Assembly: GCA_017694845.1 (NCBI GenBank)
Contig: JADIMI010000028.1
Coordinates: forward strand, 1-34,303
Source of the DNA: Candidatus Cryptobacteroides intestinavium
GTDB lineage: Bacteria > Bacteroidota > Bacteroidia > Bacteroidales > UBA932
DNA length: 34,303 nucleotides
Direction: 5' to 3'
Shown here piece by piece: positions 7,940 to 16,677 of this stretch (the stretch's first letter is position 1; the number at the start of each line of letters is the position of its first letter). The translations under genes were made by a program, and so were the position numbers. Below the pieces are notes generated by a model. That model worked only from the letters and a program-made list of their open reading frames with translations. It was not told the DNA's origin and did no database searches.

Positions 7940-8488
7940 ATGAGAAGATTTGTAATGATTTGTATGGCGCTGATGGCTGCCGTGTCGGTACGGGCGGTCG
8001 ATCTGAAGACCGGTTCCTTCGGCGTCCTTCTCGGCCAGAGCCAGGTCGAGGTCGTGTTCGATTTCAGCAGCGTGGTTATTGACGGGATGACACTTGACGA
8101 TTTCAAGTCAGGAGGAAGGGTCGATGAGGATTATGAGAACTGGGATGATTTCGAGGTCTTTATAAAGAGGCGTTTCATAGCCGGACTGAACAGATACCAT
8201 GCGAAGATACCGGGAGATATCGTTTTCCGTTTCTCGGGCTCTCCTTGCAGATATACACTGAAAGTCATACCTGCAATGATGAACATCGACGGAGTCTACA
8301 GTGTCAATTTCTGTCTTACGGATAACGATACCGGAGAAACTGCGGGCACCGCATACGGATCCGGGGATGGCGGCGTGTTCGGCTGTTTCTCCAATCTGCA
8401 GGGGGATGGTTTCGAGGAACTCGGAAATGATTTCGCGAAGTTCCTGATAAAACAGCTGCGCAGGACAGTGCAGGGTAAGACAATGTAA
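7940..8488 (+). CDS. Exported protein of unknown function
   Basis: A 182-residue protein with a clear N-terminal signal peptide (MRRFVMICMALMAAVSVRA, cleavage probably after VRA). The mature part is mixed alpha/beta, with several acidic stretches and two well separated cysteines. I do not recognise the family. It starts 46 nt after the RyR gene on the same strand with no clear promoter between, so it may be transcribed with that operon, but a secreted protein does not obviously fit the channel/STAND system. The next gene starts 35 nt downstream. Confidence 0.7.
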   Translation: MRRFVMICMALMAAVSVRAVDLKTGSFGVLLGQSQVEVVFDFSSVVIDGMTLDDFKSGGRVDEDYENWDDFEVFIKRRFIAGLNRYHAKIPGDIVFRFSGSPCRYTLKVIPAMMNIDGVYSVNFCLTDNDTGETAGTAYGSGDGGVFGCFSNLQGDGFEELGNDFAKFLIKQLRRTVQGKTM

Positions 8489-8523
8489 TCGAATGTAATC
8501 AATCGAGTCACAATAATTGTACT

Positions 8524-9681
8524 ATGATGGAAGGGGCTCCGACACGTGAAAAGGGCCGGATAGTCTGGCTGGATGTAACCCGTTTTGTCGCAATGTTCGC
8601 AGTTGTATGCTGCCATTGTACCGACCCGTTCAATTTCTACAGCGGCGATTCCGCCGGCCAGCTGGAGCAGATCAGGTTCTGGGGCGCAGCGTGGGGCGCG
8701 GCTCTCCGGCCTTGTGTCCCGCTGTTCGTGATGATAACCGGAGCTCTTCTCCTTCCTGTCAGGGGCGAGGCTGGGCCGTTCTACAGGAAGCGGATAGGGC
8801 GCGTCTTCTGGCCTTTCCTGATCTGGTCGGTGCTGTACAATCTCTTTCCCTGGCTGCTGGGGCTCTTCGGGGCCGGTCCGGATGTCCTTATGGTCTTCTT
8901 TCCGTATGTCAGCGACCTTTCCGGGGTTCAGGATCTGTCTACGGCAGTTATGAACATTGCCGCCATTCCGTTGAATTTCTCAGACTTCGCCGTACATATG
9001 TGGTATATCTACCTGCTGATAGGACTTTATCTGTTTATGCCGGTATTTTCCGCGTGGGTGGAGAAGGCATCTGAAAAGGCGAAACTTCTTTTCCTGTCCA
9101 TCTGGGCAGTCACTCTCTTCGTGCCGTTTATAAGAGAATATCTCAGCGGATATATATGGGGAGCCTGTTCCTGGAACGAGTTCTATATGCTGTACAATTT
9201 TGCGGGTTTCAGCGGCTACCTGCTGCTGGGACACTATCTCCGCCATCACGACTGGTCTCCGGGACGGATACTGGCATTCGGCATACCGATGTTCCTTGTC
9301 GGATATGCCGGGACTTTCTTCGGAGTAAGGCATATCACTTCTCTGCCGGAGTACACCGCGGAACAGTATGAGCTTTTCCTGTACTACTGTTCCCCTAATG
9401 TCGTCCTTATGACCATTCCTGTCTTCCTTCTGTGCAAGAAAGTGAATGTCAGGTCAAAGACTGTCCAGAGACTCCTTGCCAATCTGACGTTGTGCGGATT
9501 CGGGGTATATATGGTCCATTATTTCTTCACCGGGCCATCGGTGGCATTGATGAGGGCTCTGGATATCCCTGTATGGATGCAGATTCCTGCTGCGGCTGTA
9601 GTCGCATTCGGGGTGTCCTGGCTGATAGTATGGTTCATACACGTTCTTGTACGCGACAAGGCCAGGTATATCGTAGGATAA
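8524..9681 (+). CDS. Acyltransferase family 3 membrane protein
   Basis: A 385-residue multi-pass membrane protein of the acyltransferase-3 (OafA/WecH-like) family, which transfers acyl groups, often acetyl, onto surface polysaccharides or lipids. The N-terminus WLDVTRFVAMFAVVCCHC has the family pattern of an arginine in the first helix and a conserved histidine near its end. About ten hydrophobic helices follow. The acceptor cannot be told from sequence. It faces the minus-strand reductase gene downstream, with 51 bp between the stops. Confidence 0.8.
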   Translation: MMEGAPTREKGRIVWLDVTRFVAMFAVVCCHCTDPFNFYSGDSAGQLEQIRFWGAAWGAALRPCVPLFVMITGALLLPVRGEAGPFYRKRIGRVFWPFLIWSVLYNLFPWLLGLFGAGPDVLMVFFPYVSDLSGVQDLSTAVMNIAAIPLNFSDFAVHMWYIYLLIGLYLFMPVFSAWVEKASEKAKLLFLSIWAVTLFVPFIREYLSGYIWGACSWNEFYMLYNFAGFSGYLLLGHYLRHHDWSPGRILAFGIPMFLVGYAGTFFGVRHITSLPEYTAEQYELFLYYCSPNVVLMTIPVFLLCKKVNVRSKTVQRLLANLTLCGFGVYMVHYFFTGPSVALMRALDIPVWMQIPAAAVVAFGVSWLIVWFIHVLVRDKARYIVG

Positions 9682-9732
9682 CCTGGTCCTGTAATCCATC
9701 CCCGTCTGGAGACATCCCCTTTCCGGAGTCTT

Positions 9733-10989
9733 CTATTTGTAGCCCAGACGACGTTCCAGCCTGTCGTTCTGTCTGTTTATCTTCTGTACATTCTTTTCCA
9801 GAGCCGGGGTTATGTCCTTGCATGTCTTGTGGCAGGCCATCGACAGGGAATACATCCTGCCGATACAGAAATTGCTGTGCTCGCACTCGCTGCAGTGGTT
9901 TTCATCCGCCTTCATCTTGTTGACGAAGTCCGTGTCCTCGAGTACGGCACGCCCCATCTGGAGCATCTGGAATCCGCTGTCTATCACCTTGTCGGCATCT
10001 TTTCTTGTCGTGACGCCACCGACATAGACCAGAGGCATGTCAGGCAGGGCAGCCCTGAACATAAGGGCATCTTCGAGGAAGAAAAGCTTCTTGAACGGGA
10101 CAGTAGGAGAGACGATCTTTCCACCGAGGATCACTCCGGCCTTGAGCCACCACTGGCTCCATGGCATATAGTGCACTATCGACCGTACCGGAAACTGTCC
10201 TCTCATTACGTACATAGGGGCCCTGCTGACGAAGCCTCCGCTCAATACAAGGGCATCCGCCCCGCATTTCTGCAGCTCCCTGGCCACCTTGATGGAGTCC
10301 TCGACTTCCATCCCTCCCTTGAAGCCGTCTCTCGTGTTCATTTTGACGAAAATGGCGATACGTCCGCGCGCTGCCTTGACCACGGCCTTCATACATCTGC
10401 GCATAAACCTCATCCTGTTGTCCAGCGACCCTCCGTATTCATCTCTCCGGTGGTTGGTGTACGGTGAGAGGAACTGGGATATCAGGTAGCCGTGCCCGGC
10501 GTGGATCTCCACTGCATCGAAACCAGCTTCAATTGCCAGTTCCACAGCCTTGCCGTAGGCTTCCACCACTTCATCGATCTCCCTGTGGTTCATCTTGTGG
10601 ACGAAGGTGGGGGAGTAGAGGTTGAATCCACGGCTGGCCCCGTACGGCATGCATCCGCATATCTTTCTGTGTGACATATTGCCGCAATGTCCGAGCTGGA
10701 TAGATGCTTTCGCGCCCTCGGCGTGGATGGCATCGGTGAGCTTTCTGAGCTCGGGAACAATCTCTGGACGCATCCACAGCTGCCTTTCGAAAGACAGGCC
10801 GCTCCTGCATACGGCTGCGTATGCCACTGTTGTCATCCCTATGCCGCCTCTGGCGACTGCAGTATGATAGTCAAAAAGTTCCTGTGAAGGGGAATTATGC
10901 TCGCACATTCCTTCGAATGCCGCCGAGCGTATGGTCCTGTTGCGTATTTCAAGCGGGCCTATCCTGTAAGGTGTAAATAATTCGCTCAT
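9733..10989 (-). CDS. Old Yellow Enzyme family NADH:flavin oxidoreductase
   Basis: A 418-residue FMN-dependent TIM-barrel reductase, expected to reduce activated C=C bonds such as enones. Family signatures are the QLGHCG strand and HAGHGYLISQFLSPYTNHR with DEYGGSLDNR. The C-terminal tail has a C-x2-C-x5-C-x10-C arrangement (CSEC...C...C), which could hold an iron-sulfur cluster like that of 2,4-dienoyl-CoA reductase relatives, though the spacing differs. Unlike those relatives or BaiCD, it lacks the C-terminal pyridine-nucleotide/FAD domain. It starts 22 bp behind a steroid 5-alpha-reductase homologue and is probably transcribed from that gene's promoter, so it may act on the same ring system. 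Confidence 0.85.
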   Translation of the reverse strand: MSELFTPYRIGPLEIRNRTIRSAAFEGMCEHNSPSQELFDYHTAVARGGIGMTTVAYAAVCRSGLSFERQLWMRPEIVPELRKLTDAIHAEGAKASIQLGHCGNMSHRKICGCMPYGASRGFNLYSPTFVHKMNHREIDEVVEAYGKAVELAIEAGFDAVEIHAGHGYLISQFLSPYTNHRRDEYGGSLDNRMRFMRRCMKAVVKAARGRIAIFVKMNTRDGFKGGMEVEDSIKVARELQKCGADALVLSGGFVSRAPMYVMRGQFPVRSIVHYMPWSQWWLKAGVILGGKIVSPTVPFKKLFFLEDALMFRAALPDMPLVYVGGVTTRKDADKVIDSGFQMLQMGRAVLEDTDFVNKMKADENHCSECEHSNFCIGRMYSLSMACHKTCKDITPALEKNVQKINRQNDRLERRLGYK

Positions 10990-11011
10990 TTGAGGTCTGT
11001 AATCTTGTTCC

Positions 11012-11791
11012 CTACCAGATGAATGGTATCAGATGCTTCTTGTGCAGTTCCTTGTATTCATCCCCGAATTCTTCTTCATACTTCTCTGTCAGAGCCTTTG
11101 CACGAGGAGCGAGGTTGGCGAATGTCCAGATGGCGAACAGCAGTCCTGCCGGAGACCAGGTGAGGATGGCATATCCGACCCATTCCGTAACTTCTCCGAA
11201 ATAATTGGCCGAAGTGACATATTTGTAGAGATGTTTTTTCGGGATATAGTGTCTTGTGTCTCCAGGCTTGCGGAGATGCCTGATGACAGAATCCGAATCC
11301 ATGTTTATCAGCATTCCGGTGAGGAATATCAGGGTCCCGGCAATAAACTGGATCGAGGTGAACCAGTCAGAGGTGTACATTCCGGCCGGTGCGAACCTGT
11401 ACAGCCACGCCCCTATGAAATAGGAATTCAATGTGTTGAACACCATACCCATAGCCATTATGGCTACCGGCATCGTGCCCTTCCCTCTCATCAGAAGGGG
11501 GAAGATGAAGGCTCTCTGGAAATAATGTATGAGGAAAAGCCCTGCCATTGCATAGAGGACGGTCCTGTCATTGCCTGTGTCTGTACCGGAAAGACCGAAC
11601 CTGATGGTGTAGAACAGCAGGAAGCAGAAGGCTGGCGCCTCCATCAGCACCCATGCCAGTCTGTTGTTGATCTTCGGCCCCCAGTTGGAGGATGACAGAT
11701 AGCCGTATCCTGCCTTGAAGTGGAAAAGGGCGATATACACTACTATGGCAAGCAGTGCCATCGCGATCATCATCAATATATATGTGTGCAT
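11012..11791 (-). CDS. Steroid 5-alpha-reductase family membrane protein
   Basis: A 259-residue polytopic membrane protein of the 3-oxo-5-alpha-steroid 4-dehydrogenase (SRD5A) family, which reduces the Delta4 double bond of 3-oxo-steroids with NADPH. The C-terminal family signature is present: ANYFGEVTEWVGYAI, then NLAPRAKA, EFGDEYKELHKK and a terminal IPFIW. About six hydrophobic segments are visible. I chose ATG 11791 over the longer TTG frame beginning at 11827, because the -7 promoter element at 11825-11832 overlaps that site. The partner downstream is an OYE-type reductase. Homologous pairs in gut Bacteroidales act on bile-acid enones, but the substrate here is unproven. Confidence 0.82.
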   Translation of the reverse strand: MHTYILMMIAMALLAIVVYIALFHFKAGYGYLSSSNWGPKINNRLAWVLMEAPAFCFLLFYTIRFGLSGTDTGNDRTVLYAMAGLFLIHYFQRAFIFPLLMRGKGTMPVAIMAMGMVFNTLNSYFIGAWLYRFAPAGMYTSDWFTSIQFIAGTLIFLTGMLINMDSDSVIRHLRKPGDTRHYIPKKHLYKYVTSANYFGEVTEWVGYAILTWSPAGLLFAIWTFANLAPRAKALTEKYEEEFGDEYKELHKKHLIPFIW

Positions 11792-11824
11792 TGCGGTTCG
11801 GTTGTCAGTTTCACAATTACCCCG

Positions 11825-11832
11825 CAAAGGTA
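11825..11832 (-). promoter_or_regulatory. -7 element of the 5-alpha-reductase/OYE operon
   Basis: On the minus strand this reads TACCTTTG, an exact TAnnTTTG match 33 bp upstream of the ATG at 11791. It lies back to back with the pyrG promoter. Confidence 0.6.
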
Positions 11833-11862
11833 ATAAATATTTTTCAAATCATTTTTTTTCAC

Positions 11863-11870
11863 TACTTTTG
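11863..11870 (+). promoter_or_regulatory. -7 element of pyrG
   Basis: TACTTTTG matches TAnnTTTG exactly and lies 27 bp upstream of the pyrG ATG. A run of Ts immediately upstream fits an AT-rich promoter. Confidence 0.6.
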
Positions 11871-11897
11871 TACCCCTGTTAACGGTAAAATCATTGT

Positions 11898-13562
11898 ATG
11901 AACACAAAGTATGTTTTCGTTTCAGGTGGTGTAGCCTCCTCGCTGGGGAAAGGCATCATATCGGCATCTCTTGCCAAACTTCTGCAGGCCAGGGGCCTCA
12001 GGGTGACAATCCAGAAATTCGACCCTTATATCAATATCGATCCGGGAACATTGAACCCGTATGAGCACGGGGAGTGCTATGTCACGGAGGATGGTGCGGA
12101 GACCGACCTTGACCTGGGGCATTATGAGAGATTCCTCGGAATACACACATCAAAGGCGAACAATGTCACGACGGGAAAGATATATCATACAGTGATAAGC
12201 CGCGAGAGAGAAGGCGCGTATCTTGGCAAGACTGTGCAGATTGTCCCGCATATCACCGATGAGATAAAGAGAAGGATGCTTCTGCTGGGCAAGAGCGGAA
12301 AGTACGATGTAGTCATCACTGAAATCGGAGGAACTGTGGGTGATATGGAGTCGCAGCCGTTCATCGAAGCGGTGCGCCAGCTCCAGTGGGAGCTTCCCGA
12401 GGAGGACTGTGTGACCATTCATCTCACCCTTGTCCCATATCTCCGTGCGGCCAAGGAGCTGAAGACGAAGCCTACCCAGCACTCTGTCCAGATGCTCCAG
12501 CAGAGCGGAGTCCAGCCGGACATCATCGTATGCAGGACAGAGCAGCCTCTGACTCCGGAGATACGGAAGAAGGTCGCCCTTTTCTGCAATGTGAAGCCGG
12601 GACACGTCATCCAGTCGATAGATGCGCCATCCATATATATGGTGCCGCTCAATATGGCGAAAGAGAAGCTTGATGTGATGGTCCTCCAGCATTTCAAGAT
12701 GGACAGCCTCCCGGAGCCGGATCTGACGAAATGGAACGCCTTCCTGGAGAAGCTCTTCAATCCGAAGTCCGAGACTGACATCGCCCTTGTGGGCAAATAT
12801 GTGGAGCTGCAGGATGCGTACAAGTCCATACTCGAGTCATTCGTTCACGCAGGAGCGGCAAATGAATGCAAGGTCAATGTCCATACTGTCCACAGCGAGT
12901 TCCTCAATGAAGGCAACGTGGAGGAGAAGCTCGGGAAAATGGATGCCGTGCTTGTCGCCCCTGGTTTCGGTGAGAGGGGGCTTGAAGGCAAGATCGTGGC
13001 CGTGAAATATGCCAGGGAGCACAATGTCCCGTTCTTCGGGATATGTCTCGGTATGCAGATGTGTGTCGTGGAGTTCGCCAGGGATGTGCTCGGACTCAAG
13101 GATGCGGTTTCGACCGAGGTCAATCCTGCCACCCCTGTCCCGATCATCGATCTGATGGAGGACCAGAAGAGCACCACTATCAAGGGCGGTACAATGCGTC
13201 TGGGAGCATACGACTGCAAGCTGGACAAGGATTCCCTTGCATACCGTATCTACGGCAAGGAGCTGATATCCGAGCGCCACAGGCACAGATACGAGTTCAA
13301 CAATGATTACCTTTCCGTTGTGGAGCAGGCAGGGATGAAGGCATCCGGGAGAAATCCGGAGACGGGGCTTGTGGAGATAGTCGAGCTGCCATCACATCCG
13401 TTCTTTATCGGGGTCCAGTTCCATCCTGAACTCAAGAGTACACCGGAACATCCGCAGCCGATTTTCGTGGCTTTCGTAAAGGCCGCGATGAAATACCGCA
13501 AGGAGCATCACAGGGATGATGCGGCCGACAGGAAAGAGTCCAGGGCTGAGGATCAGAAATAG
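11898..13562 (+). CDS. pyrG: CTP synthase
   Basis: Makes CTP from UTP, ATP and glutamine, the last step of pyrimidine nucleotide synthesis, in the cytoplasm. The length (554 residues) is normal for the family. The N-terminal synthase domain has the P-loop GGVASSLGKG (10-19) and the signature FDPYINIDPGTLNP followed by EHGECYVTEDGAETDLDLGH. The C-terminal class I glutaminase domain has its nucleophile Cys383 in FGICLGMQ and His509/Glu511 in GVQFHPEL. The last 20 or so residues are a charged, poorly conserved tail. It has its own promoter, divergent from the 5-alpha-reductase operon. Confidence 0.98.
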   Translation: MNTKYVFVSGGVASSLGKGIISASLAKLLQARGLRVTIQKFDPYINIDPGTLNPYEHGECYVTEDGAETDLDLGHYERFLGIHTSKANNVTTGKIYHTVISREREGAYLGKTVQIVPHITDEIKRRMLLLGKSGKYDVVITEIGGTVGDMESQPFIEAVRQLQWELPEEDCVTIHLTLVPYLRAAKELKTKPTQHSVQMLQQSGVQPDIIVCRTEQPLTPEIRKKVALFCNVKPGHVIQSIDAPSIYMVPLNMAKEKLDVMVLQHFKMDSLPEPDLTKWNAFLEKLFNPKSETDIALVGKYVELQDAYKSILESFVHAGAANECKVNVHTVHSEFLNEGNVEEKLGKMDAVLVAPGFGERGLEGKIVAVKYAREHNVPFFGICLGMQMCVVEFARDVLGLKDAVSTEVNPATPVPIIDLMEDQKSTTIKGGTMRLGAYDCKLDKDSLAYRIYGKELISERHRHRYEFNNDYLSVVEQAGMKASGRNPETGLVEIVELPSHPFFIGVQFHPELKSTPEHPQPIFVAFVKAAMKYRKEHHRDDAADRKESRAEDQK

Positions 13563-13576
13563 CAGCAGTCTGAAGA

Positions 13577-14362
13577 ATGCCGTCTTTAATATTGATAAGA
13601 ACAGCAGTGCCGGTACTGATGTGCGGAATCATAGGGATTCTGTCATCTGCGGGCTGCGCCTGGGCAAAGGTCCGGGAATACAGGGTCGAGGTGGTCAAGG
13701 AATATCCGCACGACCCTTCGGCCTATACGCAGGGGCTTTTCTTCAATGATGGGCATCTGTATGAAAGCACCGGGATTTACGGACATTCATCTTTCAGGAA
13801 AGTCGAGCTGGCGACAGGGAAGGTACTGGTGAAGAAGGATTTTTCCAGCAAGTATTTCATCGAAGGTTCCGTGATGCTGGATGGCAGTCTGTATCTGCTC
13901 ACCTGGACCAGCAGGGTCGCTTTCATCTATGATGCGGCTACCCTCGAATACCGTTCCACATATTCCTATCCCCGGGCAGGCTGGGGGCTTACGACCGATG
14001 GCAGCCAGCTGATAGCCAGCGACGGGACATCTACACTTTATTTTATGGACGGGCAGTTCTCCGTCAGGCGGCGGCTTACCGTAAGGCTGGATGGAAGACA
14101 GATGAGACTTCTCAATGAACTGGAGTATATCGGAGGGAAGATATGGGCGAATGTGTATACCTCCGACCTGATTCTCATCATTGATCCGGAGACCGGCAAT
14201 GTCGAAGCTACGGTCGATGCGTCAGGTCTGCTCCCATCGAGGCTGCGGACTGCCGGGACGGATGTCCTCAACGGGATAGCATACGATGAAAAAACCGGCA
14301 AGATATATCTTACCGGCAAGAACTGGCCCCGTCTGTACGAGATCCGTTTAGTAGAAAAATAA
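13577..14362 (+). CDS. Glutaminyl-peptide cyclotransferase, exported
   Basis: A 261-residue protein of the plant/bacterial-type glutamine cyclotransferase family, a five-bladed beta-propeller that turns N-terminal glutamine of peptides into pyroglutamate. Matching segments are HDPSAYTQGLFF, YESTGIYGHSS, FIEGSVML, GWGLTTDGSQLIASDGT, NELEYIGGKIWANVY and LNGIAYDEKTGKIYLTGKNWP. A hydrophobic N-terminus (about 1-27) ending near SAGC or AWA indicates export; the cysteine could be lipidated, but the lipobox is weak. It starts 14 bp after pyrG, probably as read-through cotranscription, and its stop is 6 bp from the stop of the convergent hydrolase gene. Confidence 0.88.
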   Translation: MPSLILIRTAVPVLMCGIIGILSSAGCAWAKVREYRVEVVKEYPHDPSAYTQGLFFNDGHLYESTGIYGHSSFRKVELATGKVLVKKDFSSKYFIEGSVMLDGSLYLLTWTSRVAFIYDAATLEYRSTYSYPRAGWGLTTDGSQLIASDGTSTLYFMDGQFSVRRRLTVRLDGRQMRLLNELEYIGGKIWANVYTSDLILIIDPETGNVEATVDASGLLPSRLRTAGTDVLNGIAYDEKTGKIYLTGKNWPRLYEIRLVEK

Positions 14363-14368
14363 AGATTG

Positions 14369-14920
14369 TCAGAATGCTGCAATCAATTCCTCGTTGCTGT
14401 AGGCGTCGGCTCCGTAGCAGGTCTTAAGATATGCAAGTCCTGCCTTGAAGTCCTCTTCGGTAAAGGAGTCTGTAGCCTCCCTGGCCACAACTACATCGTA
14501 TCCGAGGCAGAATGCATCAGCGGAAGTATGTCTTACGCACATATGTGTATGCAGTCCTGTCATTATCACAGTCTTCACTCCGAGCTCCCTGAGCAGGATG
14601 TCCAGGTCGGTCTGGAAGAATCCGCTGTAGCGGCGTTTCGGGACTACGTAGTCTGCAGCAGAGACTTTGAGCTCGGGAATCACTTCTGCGCCCGGGGTGC
14701 CGGCTATGGCGTGGTCGCCCCAGACCTTAAGCTCCCTGTCGACACCGGCTATGTGGGCATCGTTGCAGAATATTACAGGTACACCGGCTTTACGGGCGGC
14801 ATCGAGCAGCTGTGCGGTTGCAGGGACGATCGCCTTGCCGCGGTCGCAGGCAAGGGCGCCTGTGACGAAATCGTTGAGCATGTCAACGACGAGGATTGCA
14901 GGTTTTTCCAACTTTTCCAT
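14369..14920 (-). CDS. Isochorismatase-family cysteine hydrolase
   Basis: A 183-residue alpha/beta hydrolase of the isochorismatase/nicotinamidase superfamily. The presumed catalytic triad is visible: Asp in ILVVDMLNDF, Lys in VVPKRRYSGFF, and Cys in MTGLHTHMCVRHT. The family includes nicotinamidases, ureidoacrylate and carbamoyl-group hydrolases; the sequence alone does not choose between them. I use ATG 14920 rather than the longer frame to 14950, because the promoter element at 14948-14955 overlaps the upstream site. Confidence 0.85.
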   Translation of the reverse strand: MEKLEKPAILVVDMLNDFVTGALACDRGKAIVPATAQLLDAARKAGVPVIFCNDAHIAGVDRELKVWGDHAIAGTPGAEVIPELKVSAADYVVPKRRYSGFFQTDLDILLRELGVKTVIMTGLHTHMCVRHTSADAFCLGYDVVVAREATDSFTEEDFKAGLAYLKTCYGADAYSNEELIAAF

Positions 14921-14947
14921 AATTAAGTGTCGTGTTGATTGAAGACG

Positions 14948-14955
14948 CAAAAATA
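14948..14955 (-). promoter_or_regulatory. -7 element of the isochorismatase-family gene
   Basis: The minus strand reads TATTTTTG, an exact TAnnTTTG match 27 bp upstream of the ATG at 14920. Confidence 0.6.
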
Positions 14956-15007
14956 ATATTTTTCTCCAAGATGGGCAGGTGTTTTTCCGTAAACAGTGAG
15001 GATTTTG

Positions 15008-15015
15008 TATTTTTG
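15008..15015 (+). promoter_or_regulatory. -7 element of the metallo-beta-lactamase-fold gene
   Basis: TATTTTTG is an exact TAnnTTTG match 17 bp upstream of the ATG at 15033. It is divergent from the hydrolase promoter. Confidence 0.6.
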
Positions 15016-15032
15016 TCCGCTGAAGACCGCAG

Positions 15033-15785
15033 ATGAGACTTACCTACATATATCACAGCTGTCTCGCCCTCGAGACGGATGCCTGTATCCTCCTGTTCGA
15101 TTTCTGGAAGGACCCCGAATGCGTACTCGACAGGCTGCTTGAGGATGACAGGCCGATGTATGTCTTCTCCAGCCATTTCCACGAGGATCATTTCAACAGG
15201 CAGATATTCAAATGGAGGGAGAGGCGGAACGGGATGACCTGTATCCTTTCAAAGGATATACTCAGACACAGACGGGCTGCAGCGGAGGAGGCGGATGTCT
15301 GGCTGGCCAAGGGAGGCCGGTGGGAGGATGTCAATGTCTCTGTGACTGCTGCAGGGAGCAATGACTGCGGGGTCTCCTGGATAATAGAGACTGGAGGCAT
15401 AAGTGTCTTCCACGCAGGTGATCTCAACAACTGGTATGCCCGTTTCCTGACCGATGATTTCAAGGGAGGGCTTGTACGCAGTACCGAGACAGGAGCGGAA
15501 GTCGACCCTCTCAAGGAGGAGAAGATGTTTCTGGGCGAACTGAAGGATATCCGTAAACTGGCCGATGGCTTCGATATCGTGATGTTTCCTGTGGATGGAC
15601 GTATCGGCAACGGATATACCAGAGGTGCCAGGCAGTTTTTAGATATGTTCAGGACAGGTCTTTTTGTCCCGATGCATTTCTCGACCGGCGGCTTTGCCTC
15701 GGCCTGGAGGATGAAGGAGTATGCGGATGCGCTCGGAGTGCCGTTCTGGAGCATTTCCCGGGAAGGGGAGAGCATTGACATATAA
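15033..15785 (+). CDS. Metallo-beta-lactamase-fold hydrolase
   Basis: A 250-residue cytoplasmic protein with the metallo-beta-lactamase fold, UlaG-like group. The metal-binding motif is SHFHEDHF (HxHxDH); later ligands are probably in FHAGDLNNW and PMHF. The N-terminal TYIYHSCLALET and LLFDFW fit the short opening strands of this group. Family members hydrolyse lactones or phosphodiesters; I cannot assign a substrate. It has its own promoter and converges on the glycerophosphodiesterase gene, with only 3 bp between the two stops. Confidence 0.85.
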   Translation: MRLTYIYHSCLALETDACILLFDFWKDPECVLDRLLEDDRPMYVFSSHFHEDHFNRQIFKWRERRNGMTCILSKDILRHRRAAAEEADVWLAKGGRWEDVNVSVTAAGSNDCGVSWIIETGGISVFHAGDLNNWYARFLTDDFKGGLVRSTETGAEVDPLKEEKMFLGELKDIRKLADGFDIVMFPVDGRIGNGYTRGARQFLDMFRTGLFVPMHFSTGGFASAWRMKEYADALGVPFWSISREGESIDI

Positions 15786-15788
15786 GCC

Positions 15789-16670
15789 TCATTCCAGTAT
15801 CCGGAGAAATTCGACAGGGAAATCCGTCTCTATGATGTCCGGTCCGGATGCAAGCACTTCCTTGAACAGTTGAAGCCTTTTCTGCGGGGATTCCTCTCTG
15901 TCCTGTCTCGGTGATGTCGACACCATGCACGGAATGCCCATTTGGTGCAATGTGTCGTATAGCGCTCTGTCTGAATCTTTCATTATATCCGAGACGACAT
16001 AGGCCAGGGCAATGTTCTCCATTGGTATTCCCGCCTTCACATAGCTTTCAAGCTGATCAAGGTCCTTTATCCAGGCGGACATCCGGGCCGTGCTGTCTTC
16101 TTTGTATACTTCGAGCGCTTCTTCCGCGTTGCGTACGGTGTAGATGCAGTTCTCTGCACCGAGGGAATTGATGAACGGGACCAGTACGTTACGTGTGACG
16201 TCCTTGATGTCGAAATTCAGGATCACCTTTCCTCTGCTCCATTCGACGACATCCTTCACGGCAGGGATCCTGTATGGGGTCACCGTGCCCCATCGGTCAA
16301 CAAGATTGAACCGCTGCAGCTCTGCGAAAGTATAATCACTGACTCTGCCGGTCCCTGTCGTTGTCCTGTCGAGTGTCTCATCGTGCATCAGCACTATGAC
16401 GCTGTCTCTGGTCATTCTCGGATCGATTTCATAGAATGTCGGCATACAGTCGAGGATCTTCTCGAACGTCTCTATGCAGTTCTCCGGATATCCGGGAAGG
16501 TTCCCTCCTCTGTGTCCGCTGATAATGACCTTGTCCTGTGACATGAACCTGTCGATGTCGCTGCCCCGGCGGCAGTCATAGTAATGGCTTCCTGCAGTAT
16601 TGCATGATACGGCGAGGAGCATAAATGAGATACATATCGCAGCGTATGAAAGTAATCTTGAAATGTACAT
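15789..16670 (-). CDS. Lipoprotein glycerophosphodiester phosphodiesterase
   Basis: A 293-residue GDPD-family enzyme that releases sn-glycerol 3-phosphate from deacylated phospholipids, or degrades related surface phosphodiesters. The active-site pieces are GHRGGNLPGYPENCIETF (HR and EN), FYEIDPRMTRDSVIVLMHDETLDRTTTGTG (ExD and catalytic His) and NFDIKD. The N-terminus is a lipoprotein signal with lipobox LLAVSC, so it is probably membrane-anchored outside the cytoplasm. It starts 7 bp behind an acyltransferase gene and is likely in one operon with it. Confidence 0.9.
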   Translation of the reverse strand: MYISRLLSYAAICISFMLLAVSCNTAGSHYYDCRRGSDIDRFMSQDKVIISGHRGGNLPGYPENCIETFEKILDCMPTFYEIDPRMTRDSVIVLMHDETLDRTTTGTGRVSDYTFAELQRFNLVDRWGTVTPYRIPAVKDVVEWSRGKVILNFDIKDVTRNVLVPFINSLGAENCIYTVRNAEEALEVYKEDSTARMSAWIKDLDQLESYVKAGIPMENIALAYVVSDIMKDSDRALYDTLHQMGIPCMVSTSPRQDREESPQKRLQLFKEVLASGPDIIETDFPVEFLRILE

Positions 16671-16677
16671 TGCGGAT

